Positions 45,538 to 53,838 of a DNA stretch of 64,000 nt are shown here, piece by piece. A program made the translations under genes and the position numbers. The notes under the pieces were generated by a model. The model ran no database searches. It worked only from the letters and a program-made list of their open reading frames with translations, and was not told the origin of the DNA. The first letter of the stretch is position 1. Every line of letters starts with the position of its first letter. Source of the stretch: Spirosoma aerolatum (GTDB taxonomy: Bacteria; Bacteroidota; Bacteroidia; Cytophagales; Spirosomataceae); NCBI RefSeq assembly GCF_002056795.1, contig NZ_CP020104.1, positions 6,023,501-6,087,500 of the forward strand. The letters run 5' to 3'.

Positions 45538-45578
45538 CCAAATGTAAAAATTCACATTTCCAAATGTAAAAATTTACA
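45538..45578. repeat. Two direct repeats with 22-bp period at the prophage edge
   Basis: CCAAATGTAAAAATT occurs at 45538-45552 and 45560-45574, and the next four bases (C/T then ACA) also agree, so 18 of 19 bases match at a period of 22 bp. A partial third copy (CCAAATGT) is at 45831-45838. Transposable phages carry arrays of about 22-bp transposase sites at their ends, starting with TG; this is a candidate end. Operators for the adjacent genes are the alternative. Confidence 0.5.
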
Positions 45579-45614
45579 AACCCCTTAAATTGCACTTAAA
45601 CCAGATTTAGACTT

Positions 45615-45845
45615 ATGGACTTAGCTTACAACTGCTCTCGATTTGCCGTACCTGGCTATGATGCCAATGCTGTCTACCAAGCCATGTCAAAATATGCTAT
45701 TTTATGCTTTGGAGAAATGGGCTGGACATGGGAAAGCGACTACTCACTTAAAGAACCCTTACTTCTGTCCAGGGAAAACCATCCTAACTTAGCTACTATG
45801 GCTGGCCCTAACCTCATCAATTGGAAAGGTCCAAATGTGGTCTAA
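45615..45845 (+). CDS. Small protein of unknown function
   Basis: A 76-residue open frame starting at ATG. Composition is ordinary for a protein, with several Trp and Asn (F-G-E-M-G-W-T-W-E-S-D near the middle, N-L-I-N-W-K-G-P-N-V-V at the end). No domain, signal peptide or membrane segment was recognised. It lies just inside the candidate prophage edge, is AT-richer than the chromosome to the left, and runs toward the next unknown gene 39 bp on. Confidence 0.45.
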   Translation: MDLAYNCSRFAVPGYDANAVYQAMSKYAILCFGEMGWTWESDYSLKEPLLLSRENHPNLATMAGPNLINWKGPNVV

Positions 45846-45884
45846 AATTTGGCCAAAAATCTCATCATCATTTCACTAATAAAC

Positions 45885-46478
45885 ATGGAAGACAAGCCAA
45901 AGTATATATCCCAAGCCGCTTTAAAGAATCGCAATGGTTGGTCTCAAAAAACAATAAATCACTACCTCCCACAGCCTGACCATTTAGCTGTCAATCCATA
46001 TTACCGATCAGCGGCACCATCTAAACTGTATTTACTTTCCCGTATAGAAACGATTGAACAGCAGCCTGATTGGCAGCAGCAAGCTATGCTTATAAATAAG
46101 AAAAAAGGAATAGCTAGCAAAGCCACTGATACCAAAAGGGCTAAGTTGATGAATTATGTAGAATCTGTTAAAATTGAAGTTCCCATTTTTGAGCAGCAAG
46201 AGCTGACAAAAAAAGCGTGCTCTCATTACAATGCCAGACAAGCTCAACGAGAATTTGAACGGGGTGAATATAGTGACTGGAACGAGGCCACACCTGAAAG
46301 TGACAAACCGTTTTTAAATCGAATCACTACTAACTATTTAAGACACAAACTAACCTGTTACGAAAGAGAACTAGATCGCCTATCCGGTAAGGTTGGAATT
46401 GCAGAAGCCTACACTAGACTAAAAGAACGAGTCAACCAGGCCATCTACATACAATATCCCTTCCTAAACAATCAATAA
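45885..46478 (+). CDS. Unknown protein with possible N-terminal DNA-binding region
   Basis: About 197 residues from the Met at 45885; an in-frame TTG at 45849 would add a poor hydrophobic prefix. The first 40 residues (I-S-Q-A-A-L-K-N-R-N-G-W-S-Q-K-T-I-N-H-Y-L) look like a helix-turn-helix that chooses a partner or site, followed by Y-Y-R-S-A-A-P-S-K-L-Y-L-L-S-R-I and long helical, charged stretches. No family name can be given. The gene is AT-rich and on the strand opposite to the tail genes, at the phage edge, which fits a phage accessory or regulatory gene. Confidence 0.6.
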   Translation: MEDKPKYISQAALKNRNGWSQKTINHYLPQPDHLAVNPYYRSAAPSKLYLLSRIETIEQQPDWQQQAMLINKKKGIASKATDTKRAKLMNYVESVKIEVPIFEQQELTKKACSHYNARQAQREFERGEYSDWNEATPESDKPFLNRITTNYLRHKLTCYERELDRLSGKVGIAEAYTRLKERVNQAIYIQYPFLNNQ

Positions 46479-46483
46479 AAAAA

Positions 46484-46502
46484 GCGTCCTGAATCAAGAC
46501 GC
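46484..46502. terminator. Bidirectional terminator between convergent phage genes
   Basis: A short GCGTC/GACGC stem with A runs before and T runs after (A tract from 46477, CCTTTTCTT after), so it can stop transcription from both the 45885-46478 gene and the leftward tail genes. Confidence 0.65.
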
Positions 46503-46533
46503 CTTTTCTTACCATTACACTCCAGTAAAACAA

Positions 46534-46776
46534 CTACTCTCTTTCTGGCCAATGCCAAGTGCCTGGCTCTTTGCCTTCGCTATAATGTACCGAGGTTCGC
46601 CAGGTATCGTAAATTCCGTCTGTGAACACTTTCATATTCACCAGAGCGCCTTCACCAAATACATTGGTTACGATAGCGGGAACCTCTTTTACATAATTAT
46701 TAGCCTCGATAGATTTCTCAAAAGGCACATAATGGACAATTCGTCCGATGGTTGGCTTTACAGCGGGATTCTGCAT
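46534..46776 (-). CDS. Small phage protein, unknown
   Basis: An 80-residue protein with the pattern P-T-I-G-R-I-V-H-Y-V-P near the start, strands around V-P-A-I-V-T-N-V-F-G-E-G and V-N-M-K-V-F-T-D-G, and an end G-T-W-H-W-P-E. Small proteins of this type are common in phages and in accessory regions of many bacteria, with no known role. It is the last gene of the leftward tail module. Confidence 0.65.
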   Translation of the reverse strand: MQNPAVKPTIGRIVHYVPFEKSIEANNYVKEVPAIVTNVFGEGALVNMKVFTDGIYDTWRTSVHYSEGKEPGTWHWPERE

Positions 46777-46835
46777 GGTATGGATTCGGTTGACCTACAC
46801 CGAAAGGATAGTCTTAAACACCGTTTAAGCCTGAC

Positions 46836-47363
46836 TTAAACCTGCATTTTGATTTGTGGCCTGACCATAACCCGAACATTCTGGATTACATCAGCGTAGA
46901 AGGTCGTCCCCGAAATGGTGTATTTCGTCCGTACGATCTGAATATCCTTGACGACCGTTTCAGCATTCAGCGTCAACCCAGCAGCCGTCATCTGAGCAGC
47001 CAATAAATCCTGAACCGCCCATTTGGTCTGGGTTGTAGCAGGTGCCCAGGACGTAGCCGTGTCTAATGCCGCCGACCGATCACTATCATACTTCAATAGG
47101 TTTGAAGGACTGACACTGATACGATCATCAAACCCGCGAAACACAAACGACAGATCACCCAGGCTATCCACCTGCCCATTGTTGTTCTGCGTGTTGATCG
47201 AGGCATCGTAATTGGATATAGCCGTATTAACGACAGCGGAATCTACCTGTGTCTGGGCATCCAAATGGACAAATGAATCAAACAGATCAATCCAATCCTG
47301 TTGGGTAATTACGTGACCCGTCACAAAGCGGGATTTCAATTCGGAAATAGGAACTTTAGCCAT
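46836..47363 (-). CDS. Phage tail-fibre-associated protein, unknown
   Basis: A 175-residue protein. The N-terminal part (I-S-E-L-K-S-R-F-V-T-G-H-V-I-T-Q-Q-D-W-I) looks like an attachment segment found in Bacteroidota phage fibre proteins; the rest is strand-rich. Its position, 12 bp after the 468-residue protein and near the end of the tail module, suggests a fibre or fibre-assembly role. Confidence 0.6.
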   Translation of the reverse strand: MAKVPISELKSRFVTGHVITQQDWIDLFDSFVHLDAQTQVDSAVVNTAISNYDASINTQNNNGQVDSLGDLSFVFRGFDDRISVSPSNLLKYDSDRSAALDTATSWAPATTQTKWAVQDLLAAQMTAAGLTLNAETVVKDIQIVRTKYTISGTTFYADVIQNVRVMVRPQIKMQV

Positions 47364-47375
47364 TGCGCGAAAAAA

Positions 47376-48782
47376 TTAAATGGTTTCATTATACATCGCC
47401 ATCGTACAGCCAGGCAGCACACAGCGAATAAGCACATTAGGGACCGGGTTCAGGATAATCGTACTACTCTTATAAACAGCCTGCGAAGCATCACCCACCA
47501 TCACATCCACCGCATTGCCTTTGTCCCGGTAAAGTGCGTAAGGCCGACCCCGGCGCGAGTTACCTCCATTCAGCAGCCCATACGGACCACCAAAGGCAGC
47601 AGCCGCGTCCAGTAGCCCCGTGTAATCAGCCGTTGGCTCGATCCATGTTTCCGACCCCTCAAACCGCCAGCGGCATTCTTTCCAGCTTACGCCCTCCGTA
47701 CGGTTGCAGAGCGAGTAGAAGTAAGCAGCCTCGAACCCGCTATCATGCCAGCGTTGGGGTTCGGTCGGATAACCCGTCTGCGAGGTACTATTGGGATCAA
47801 CCCCCCAAATCGGTGAACGCTCATCAAAGGGCATCACCCCATTACAAAGCGCCATGCCGATCATGGTCCGGCACATTACCAGCCAATCGTATTCAACCTG
47901 GGTGTGTGCATCGTCTGCCGATACGACCTTCGTCCCCCCTGGCGTATAGCGTTCAGGCTTCTGACCAAGTGTTATATCGCCTGGGGATACACCCAAACCT
48001 TCGATTTTACTCCAGTCCAGATACCCAAGCAGCCCAGGCCCGATACCACCCACCTTCCCCATCCCTTTTCCCATCACCAGGGCCGCGTACATTTTCCGGT
48101 AAAAATCCGGCGCATAGTCCAGGGTGTCGGCATAGTTCTTCACGATTGCCCCAACCCCATACTGCTCGAACCGGGCAAAATATTCACAGGAGGCACGAGC
48201 CGCCGACGTGCTTTGGAGCTTGGCTTTGAACCGCTGGTCATTCGGGGGTACATTCGGATTGCCATCGGTCGCATACAACCAGGGGTCTCCATTAAAATTT
48301 TCAAAGCCCCCATAGGTCCCAAAATTCCAAATCGTCTTACCTGCCGCTACCGCCATATCCCGACGCGCTTTGTAGTAATACGCCTTTTGGGGTGCCCACA
48401 GCGGCATACCCCAAAACCCTTCGCCAATCTCATTGGCTTCGATGGTCGTCAGCGGTACGGTTCCAGCCACCCGCTTACAATCGTCTTCGGTGAAATCCTG
48501 AGCCGCATACGCTCCGGGTGATGTATTGGCAGGCTTACCAATGACACCGAATTGTGCGGCATGCGTCCACTCATAACGGTACTGGTCAGGACTAATCGTC
48601 GTATCCATAACGGCGATAGTACCCCCCTTGCCGATGATTGAAATACTGGCCTGGTCACTTCGTCGATTGACCACCGTCAGGAAGCGGCCATCGGGCAGAT
48701 TCAGGGCTGGCATCGTCTTTTGCCCTTTCGCCAGCCATTGATCAGTTGGATCGAGTTGTGAGGGCTTAGTTGCTTTTCCCAT
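47376..48782 (-). CDS. Putative phage tail tip/fibre protein
   Basis: A 468-residue protein rich in Gly, Trp and Tyr with no recognised domain. The centre (W-N-F-G-T-Y-G-G-F-E-N-F-N-G-D-P-W and W-G-M-P-L-W) resembles a compact surface-binding region, and the last 100 residues are strand-rich. It shares its first base pair region with the end of the Ig-containing protein upstream (1-bp overlap). By position after baseplate genes it is a fibre or receptor-binding candidate. Confidence 0.6.
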   Translation of the reverse strand: MGKATKPSQLDPTDQWLAKGQKTMPALNLPDGRFLTVVNRRSDQASISIIGKGGTIAVMDTTISPDQYRYEWTHAAQFGVIGKPANTSPGAYAAQDFTEDDCKRVAGTVPLTTIEANEIGEGFWGMPLWAPQKAYYYKARRDMAVAAGKTIWNFGTYGGFENFNGDPWLYATDGNPNVPPNDQRFKAKLQSTSAARASCEYFARFEQYGVGAIVKNYADTLDYAPDFYRKMYAALVMGKGMGKVGGIGPGLLGYLDWSKIEGLGVSPGDITLGQKPERYTPGGTKVVSADDAHTQVEYDWLVMCRTMIGMALCNGVMPFDERSPIWGVDPNSTSQTGYPTEPQRWHDSGFEAAYFYSLCNRTEGVSWKECRWRFEGSETWIEPTADYTGLLDAAAAFGGPYGLLNGGNSRRGRPYALYRDKGNAVDVMVGDASQAVYKSSTIILNPVPNVLIRCVLPGCTMAMYNETI

Positions 48783-50281
48783 TAGGATGGTTGTCCGATG
48801 TAGATAATTGAAAATCCTTTGGCGTAGAAGGTGTTCGCCCAGCGGTCAGGCGAAGTGGCCACCAACTTCCAGATCGTGACCGTTTGCCCCTGGGCAAAAT
48901 CATAGGTTGTCGGCAAACTCGTGACGTAGGGCGAACCACTGATAAAATAGTACACGTTCTTGCCCGATGGCACACTAAACCCGGATGTATCGACAATGCG
49001 AGCCATCCCCGACGAATTGTACTGAATGACGGGTTTAAACACATTGCTGTTATACATCACAATCGAACTGGCACCCGTGATCGGCGGAGGATCGACCGTA
49101 TCGGCTGGATTGATCGTCAAGATGAAAACATCCTGAACCGTGGCCCCCTGATTGTCGGTTCCTGTTACCGTGATCGTGTGCGTTCCGGTAGCGGTTGGCG
49201 TTCCTGAGATCGTCCGCGTCGGTGCATCGTAGGTTAAGGGCGAAGGGTACCCACCGACCGAAATAGACGGCTGTGGACCATCGGGATCAGTGAAGGTATT
49301 CAGCGGTATTTGATAGGTAAAAAACACACCCACTTTGCCCGTCTGATTTGGGTTTTCGTAGCTGACAATGGGCGACTGATTGGCGACACCCAAACTAAAA
49401 TCCAGCGTCACTTCAGTGGTTTGTCCTTTCACCCTGGCGTATGCCCGGTAGGTACCATTACCGATCCCCGCGTAAATCCGCTGACGGTTGTAGCTAACAC
49501 CCGACACCGTGTTATTGCCTACGCTGGCATCCTGATAGGTGTCTGAATAATTCGTACTACCGATACCCACCAGCTTGACTTCAACATCACCCACATCGAC
49601 ATTCGGCAGAATAAACAGCAGTGCCCCGAATTTCCAGTAACCTAGTCGATTGATGACCCCCGTGGCTACGTTGCGGGTTAGACTAGCCGAAATCGATCCG
49701 ACCGTAACCACAAACGTTGTTCCGACCGTATTGGAATACTCCAGCGAAATACCAGCCGTGTAGCCGACCGCCTGATTGAGTATCTCGACCCCATCCACCG
49801 AAACGACGGTCTGATAGGTACCCGTGGTGTTAATCGCCCAGGTAAGCTTCGTACTACTGAGAACCGGATACCCCGTTTCCCAGGCAATCACCGTGGGTTG
49901 CGCATTATAGGCCGCCTGCTCAACCAGTTGATACCGTTTGCCTGCCATCTTATGCTTATCCAGCACCCCCCGGATATTGGAAAGCATCGAGGAGCCTAAG
50001 CCTGGCGGCACAATCACCTGAAAATCGATGGTGGAATAATTACCTTCCAGCAGGTAGATCGGCCCGATGGCTGAATTATACGCTACCCGGTTGCAAAGCT
50101 CTTGCAGAATGAGCACCTGCCCGGTTGCCCTGGCTTCGATCAGAAGCCGCTGGCGGTCAGCCTCAATCGACTTCATCAGTGTAACCACGGGCGTAAACAG
50201 CATTTGAATGAACAATACATTCAAATCGGTTCGTAGATTCGAGGGCAGCAGTTGACGAATAAAGGCCGCTAAACTAAACAT
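48782..50281 (-). CDS. Phage tail/baseplate protein with Ig-like domain
   Basis: A 499-residue protein. Residues about 1-125 are helical and sit where phage tail protein I (Mu gp48-like) is expected, directly after baseplate J, which its start overlaps by 8 bp. The rest is a chain of beta domains, including one putative-Ig (He-PIG type) unit near 310-395 with G-T-P-T-A-T-G-T-H-T-I-T-V-T-G-T-D. Ig-like units in phage tails bind cell-surface glycans. The N-terminus therefore fixes to the baseplate and the C-terminus faces the host. Confidence 0.68.
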   Translation of the reverse strand: MFSLAAFIRQLLPSNLRTDLNVLFIQMLFTPVVTLMKSIEADRQRLLIEARATGQVLILQELCNRVAYNSAIGPIYLLEGNYSTIDFQVIVPPGLGSSMLSNIRGVLDKHKMAGKRYQLVEQAAYNAQPTVIAWETGYPVLSSTKLTWAINTTGTYQTVVSVDGVEILNQAVGYTAGISLEYSNTVGTTFVVTVGSISASLTRNVATGVINRLGYWKFGALLFILPNVDVGDVEVKLVGIGSTNYSDTYQDASVGNNTVSGVSYNRQRIYAGIGNGTYRAYARVKGQTTEVTLDFSLGVANQSPIVSYENPNQTGKVGVFFTYQIPLNTFTDPDGPQPSISVGGYPSPLTYDAPTRTISGTPTATGTHTITVTGTDNQGATVQDVFILTINPADTVDPPPITGASSIVMYNSNVFKPVIQYNSSGMARIVDTSGFSVPSGKNVYYFISGSPYVTSLPTTYDFAQGQTVTIWKLVATSPDRWANTFYAKGFSIIYIGQPS

Positions 50282-51089
50282 AGGTCAGGATCGATTCAGT
50301 TAGGTTTAGGCTCATGTACCCCGCCCGGCTCACCGTCTCCCGGCTAAACTCCGTCCAGGCTGTCACGCCCGACACGCGGCTATAGGTTCGGGTAATCACA
50401 AAATCGGCTACCCCGGCCTGCTTTTGCAGGTAGTCCGTTAGCTCCGTCCACCGCAATGTGCTATCAAAGGGAAGCGCCTGTAAATACGCCTTAATCGCGT
50501 CCAGTGCAGGGTATTTCGTCACATCAGTCAGCAGTTGACCGCTGGCGTTTAAGACCAGACGATCATACCGGATCGTCACCTCCAGGCGCAATTCATCAGC
50601 AGGTAGACTGATACAATCGACAATCACCCCGGCGTACTTGATCTGCCGGATATATTCTTTCAAGGCGTCGAGTTCGACCGATTGCAAAGGCGCTAGTACC
50701 CCGCCTACCGACTTGGCTACTTTGGCCAGTAGCCGCCCGTCTGTGCCTTCTGTAACCGTACACTGTTTAACGATTTGCTTATCGGCATTGACCGACGCAT
50801 AGCCGATCCGGGCACCTTCGTAGACGGTCAGGTAATCGCCAAATTGAAAGGCTTTGATCGTATTGGCGTACCAGGAAAGCGAACCCACCTGGGCAGCGCC
50901 AATCAACGCGGTTATTTGACTGATCAACTGACCGACCCGCTGATCAAGGGCCATATTCAGCAGCACCCACAAATTTTTGATCTGGGTAAAAACGCCCGTC
51001 TGCGAGGTCGTGGTTAGCTTGCTGAGTTCGGTATATTTCGCCTGGAAGTCCTCGATTTCGGCGGTAATCTGTTGCTGTGTCCGTACCAT
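50274..51089 (-). CDS. Baseplate J-like protein
   Basis: A 271-residue baseplate wedge protein related to P2 gpJ and Mu gp47. Typical are the helical start, the central region with V-D-A-L-K-E-Y-I-type residues (V-E-L-D-A-L-K-E-Y-I-R-Q), and the C-terminal domain with strand pairs and a D-A-I-K-A-Y-L-Q segment. It begins 3 bp after the LysM-type protein ends and is in the canonical order after gp25-like wedge. Confidence 0.75.
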   Translation of the reverse strand: MVRTQQQITAEIEDFQAKYTELSKLTTTSQTGVFTQIKNLWVLLNMALDQRVGQLISQITALIGAAQVGSLSWYANTIKAFQFGDYLTVYEGARIGYASVNADKQIVKQCTVTEGTDGRLLAKVAKSVGGVLAPLQSVELDALKEYIRQIKYAGVIVDCISLPADELRLEVTIRYDRLVLNASGQLLTDVTKYPALDAIKAYLQALPFDSTLRWTELTDYLQKQAGVADFVITRTYSRVSGVTAWTEFSRETVSRAGYMSLNLTESILTYV

Positions 51090-51092
51090 TGG

Positions 51093-51374
51093 TTAACCAA
51101 TTTTATATTCCTCGGCTCGCCAGAAGTCGATACCGATAGGTTTGTCTTTTTCTGAGATGGTGCGGATCGACCCAAAGTCAGCCAGGTAATTCACCAGCCT
51201 GGGATTCATTGACGCATCCCGCACACGGAGCACCTCCCCCCGCTTGATCCGATCCGTCAGGCCGTTGAGCTGTGGGTTATCGTCCAGCAGCCAGAACACA
51301 GCCGTTACATCGCCATAGACTTCTACAGCGATGTCGAATAAACTCTGCTCGGATTTGATCGAATACGTAATCAT
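51093..51374 (-). CDS. LysM-like small tail protein (gpX-type)
   Basis: A 93-residue protein whose first 50 residues are a LysM-like unit (Y-S-I-K-S-E-Q-S-L-F-D-I-A-V-E-V-Y-G-D, then L-L-D-D-N-P-Q-L-N, and G-E-V-L-R-V). Tail protein X of P2-like phages has the same feature and joins tail tube and baseplate. It overlaps the gp25-like gene by 4 bp (ATGA). Confidence 0.72.
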   Translation of the reverse strand: MITYSIKSEQSLFDIAVEVYGDVTAVFWLLDDNPQLNGLTDRIKRGEVLRVRDASMNPRLVNYLADFGSIRTISEKDKPIGIDFWRAEEYKIG

Positions 51375-51667
51375 GAGGGATAGGTGCTTTGAACAATGAT
51401 TTGGCTATCCTGGAGCGAAATCGAATCGACGTTTTGCCCATCCCGTCCAAGCTCCCTGCGAATGGTCGCCATCAGATTCGGCGCATTGCCCACGTCATTG
51501 ACGAACCGGACAATTCCCACGCCCAAACTCGGTGTAAACTTCCACCAGCCTTTATCAGCAAGCAGGATATGATTCGTGTGCTGATCGGTCGAATCCCCCA
51601 CCACCAACTCCCCATTTTCGATTAGGATATTGCCCGTTTGGGGATCGAATAAAATATCAGTTGTCAT
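51371..51667 (-). CDS. gp25-like baseplate wedge protein
   Basis: A 98-residue protein at the position of the GPW/gp25 wedge, between spike and baseplate J. It has the small beta-alpha pattern of the family, starting D-I-L-F-D-P-Q-T-G-N-I and followed by a helix (M-A-T-I-R-R-E-L-G-R-D-G). The gene overlaps both neighbours by 4 bp, as expected for a tightly coupled module. Confidence 0.65.
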   Translation of the reverse strand: MTTDILFDPQTGNILIENGELVVGDSTDQHTNHILLADKGWWKFTPSLGVGIVRFVNDVGNAPNLMATIRRELGRDGQNVDSISLQDSQIIVQSTYPS

Positions 51668-52266
51668 TGCAGAAGCTGATTGATTTTAGCGTTCAGCGAG
51701 GTAATCAGCGCCAGGGTTGCCGGAAAAACACTGGCCGAAGGGGCGCCAGCGGTAGCGCAAACGACCTGAAAGTTTTGCAGTAAACTAATCAGGTCGCTAA
51801 ACACATCTTTCAGGCTTACCCCGGCATTTTTGATGCTGACCTTTCCTGAATCCAGGGTAACTTCGGTTTGACCCTGTTTGAGCGTAGCCAGGGTAGACAA
51901 GAGCAGCTCGCATGAATCCCGAACCGCGTGAACCTGGTCCTGATCAACCGTAACTACCGTGTTGCCCATCTTGACCTGAACCGAATCCACCTCCGACACC
52001 ATGCAGACGTACAGGCTATCCACCGAATTATTGACCGCGCCAACATAGACGAACGAACCTACGCGGGGAATAAGTAGCACCCCTTCGGTTGCTTCGTCAT
52101 CGGCCCGTAAGTTCACATCAGTCACATCCTCCAGATCGGTACCCAGAATATCGACCGTGCAATTGGTACCCTGGATGGATTTAACGATGGCAGGCCAAAC
52201 CTGAATAGGTACATCCGGTGCTAGATTTCGTATAGACTCCCGGATTTCTGCATCCGAAAAGCTCAT
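51664..52266 (-). CDS. Baseplate spike protein (gpV/gp45-like)
   Basis: A 200-residue protein with a C-terminal beta-rich part and an N-terminal OB-like fold (A-I-V-K-S-I-Q-G-T-N-C-T-V-D-I-L, then P-R-V-G-S-F-V-Y-V-G). This matches the membrane-piercing spike of contractile tails, which forms a trimer at the tip. The repeated valine/aspartate strand pattern in the middle (V-Q-V-K-M-G-N-T-V-V-T-V-D) fits a beta-helix spike. It sits between the hub and the gp25-like wedge. Confidence 0.68.
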   Translation of the reverse strand: MSFSDAEIRESIRNLAPDVPIQVWPAIVKSIQGTNCTVDILGTDLEDVTDVNLRADDEATEGVLLIPRVGSFVYVGAVNNSVDSLYVCMVSEVDSVQVKMGNTVVTVDQDQVHAVRDSCELLLSTLATLKQGQTEVTLDSGKVSIKNAGVSLKDVFSDLISLLQNFQVVCATAGAPSASVFPATLALITSLNAKINQLLQ

Positions 52267-53309
52267 CAGGAAACTTTGATTCCCAGCGAAATGGTACGAC
52301 GACCACCCGCTGACGAAAATTCGGTCTTTACCGCCTTGACATAATACTTGCCGTTCCGCTCTGGGTAATCCTGGTCGAAAACAGACGCCGTATAGCCAAT
52401 CTCACAGGTAGGCACTAGCCAGCCTTTAATGGCCCCCCGGTATCCATCGAACGACTGGTTGGTTAGTTCATTCTTACCGATCAGCTCAAGGGTCTCTTTA
52501 CTAGAAACATTCGGGCGCTGGATGGTCCGCATATCACCCCCAGACTCGCCTACTTCAACTTCGACCTTTACACCCTTTTTGGTTCGGCCTATCATTTTGA
52601 CCAACACTTTTCGATCTTCCCGCCGAACATATTCCAGCCCTTCAGAAGCTTCAATGTTGCGGGAAAAATCGTAGGCTGCATTGCCCCGACGTTCTGTATA
52701 GAGTCCCTGGCAAAGCAATTGGTTACCCCGCACATAAATACCTAATCCCGTATCCTGCTTCAGCTTCTGTAACACCTCAAAACCCGTAGCCCGAACGATG
52801 GTGAATTTATCGAACTGATAGCCACTGGCCGAAGCCACCAATTTCATTTTCTGGGAGGCCGAAAGTTGTGGGTTGATTTGCGACAGCACATAGGCCAGAA
52901 TTTCGTTGGCCGTCGTTTTTTTAAACTGCTTATCGGCAATCTTTTTACGAAACAAATAAATGGCATCTTCGCACTCCAGGCGCATTGGCGCATTGGGATA
53001 AATGGCCTTTAAATAGCCCGTAAATTCCTGGTATAAATTACCATTGTAGCCCAGCATGACGCTGACCACATCACCCCGCTTAAGCTTATCCTCAACAGCC
53101 AGCCCTTTATTATAACTCATTGCCGGAACAACAATGGTACATTTATCCGATAAATCATCCGCACTCGAATCGACTGTGACCGACTCAAGCCCCTGGAGTG
53201 AATAACCGCCAATTTTGATTTGATAATCCATTTTGAACATAGCTGTGGAACCCGCCAGGGCGATTGACGCAAACAGTAGTGAACTCAAAAAAAATCCGAT
53301 GGCTTTCAT
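52266..53309 (-). CDS. Tail hub protein (gpD/gp44-like) with signal-like N-terminus
   Basis: A 347-residue late-control-D-type hub protein that joins the tube to the spike. Family features are the opening strand I-K-I-G-G-Y, a first barrel domain, I-A-D-K-Q-F-K-K-T-T-A-N-E-I-L, and Y-V-R-G-N-Q-L-L. The first 20 residues (M-K-A-I-G-F-F-L-S-S-L-L-F-A-S-I-A-L-A-G) form a near-perfect signal peptide, not expected in a virion part. Internal starts at 53240 or 53231 would remove it and begin at the usual domain edge. I keep 53309 because it closes the gap to the upstream gene to 16 bp. Confidence 0.72.
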   Translation of the reverse strand: MKAIGFFLSSLLFASIALAGSTAMFKMDYQIKIGGYSLQGLESVTVDSSADDLSDKCTIVVPAMSYNKGLAVEDKLKRGDVVSVMLGYNGNLYQEFTGYLKAIYPNAPMRLECEDAIYLFRKKIADKQFKKTTANEILAYVLSQINPQLSASQKMKLVASASGYQFDKFTIVRATGFEVLQKLKQDTGLGIYVRGNQLLCQGLYTERRGNAAYDFSRNIEASEGLEYVRREDRKVLVKMIGRTKKGVKVEVEVGESGGDMRTIQRPNVSSKETLELIGKNELTNQSFDGYRGAIKGWLVPTCEIGYTASVFDQDYPERNGKYYVKAVKTEFSSAGGRRTISLGIKVS

Positions 53310-53325
53310 GTGAATTATGGTGTGT

Positions 53326-53838
53326 TTAATTGGTTACGAGTAAATCAAAAAACTGATCTGAATAAGCCGTAATCAAATACCGCTGGTTTTCCAAACCGGG
53401 CGTACCCGTGTACTCAACCGACTCAATACAAATCATACTAACCCCGATCACATCCAGCAGCTTGGCCCGAATCTGGATGCTTTGCCCAGCCACAAAAAAG
53501 GACTGAAGCTTACTGACGGCCTCTTCAGGAAAGAATACATTGCCCTGCAAAGTCCCTTCCAACCGAATTAGATAATCATCGATATTCCATTGCTCTTTAA
53601 TGCTGCCTTGCCCCCTTGGTTTTGACAGATTACGCCGAATAATGGTCTTCACCCCCTTGGCATGAACAATGGGTTCTAGTGGGATCGTCCATAGGTCGGA
53701 ACCATCCTGTTTGAAACCCAGGCGCACCGGGCACTGCATAATAACGCCCGTACTTTTGACCTTCTCGACGTAATCCAGCTCAGCACTGGTCTGCTCCAGA
53801 TCGGAAAGGCGAATGGATATAGGATCAGTACCAGCCAT
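53326..53838 (-). CDS. Phage tail protein, possibly DUF6046-like
   Basis: A 170-residue protein of mixed alpha/beta content between the tape measure and the hub, the position that Mu gp43 or a similar tail-initiator protein takes. Middle strands (W-T-I-P-L-E-P-I-V, Y-L-I-R-L-E-G-T-L-Q) and a C-terminal segment ending D-Q-F-F-D-L-L-V resemble a family seen in Bacteroidota phages. Role is set by position only. Its start shares one base with the tape-measure stop. Confidence 0.6.
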   Translation of the reverse strand: MAGTDPISIRLSDLEQTSAELDYVEKVKSTGVIMQCPVRLGFKQDGSDLWTIPLEPIVHAKGVKTIIRRNLSKPRGQGSIKEQWNIDDYLIRLEGTLQGNVFFPEEAVSKLQSFFVAGQSIQIRAKLLDVIGVSMICIESVEYTGTPGLENQRYLITAYSDQFFDLLVTN

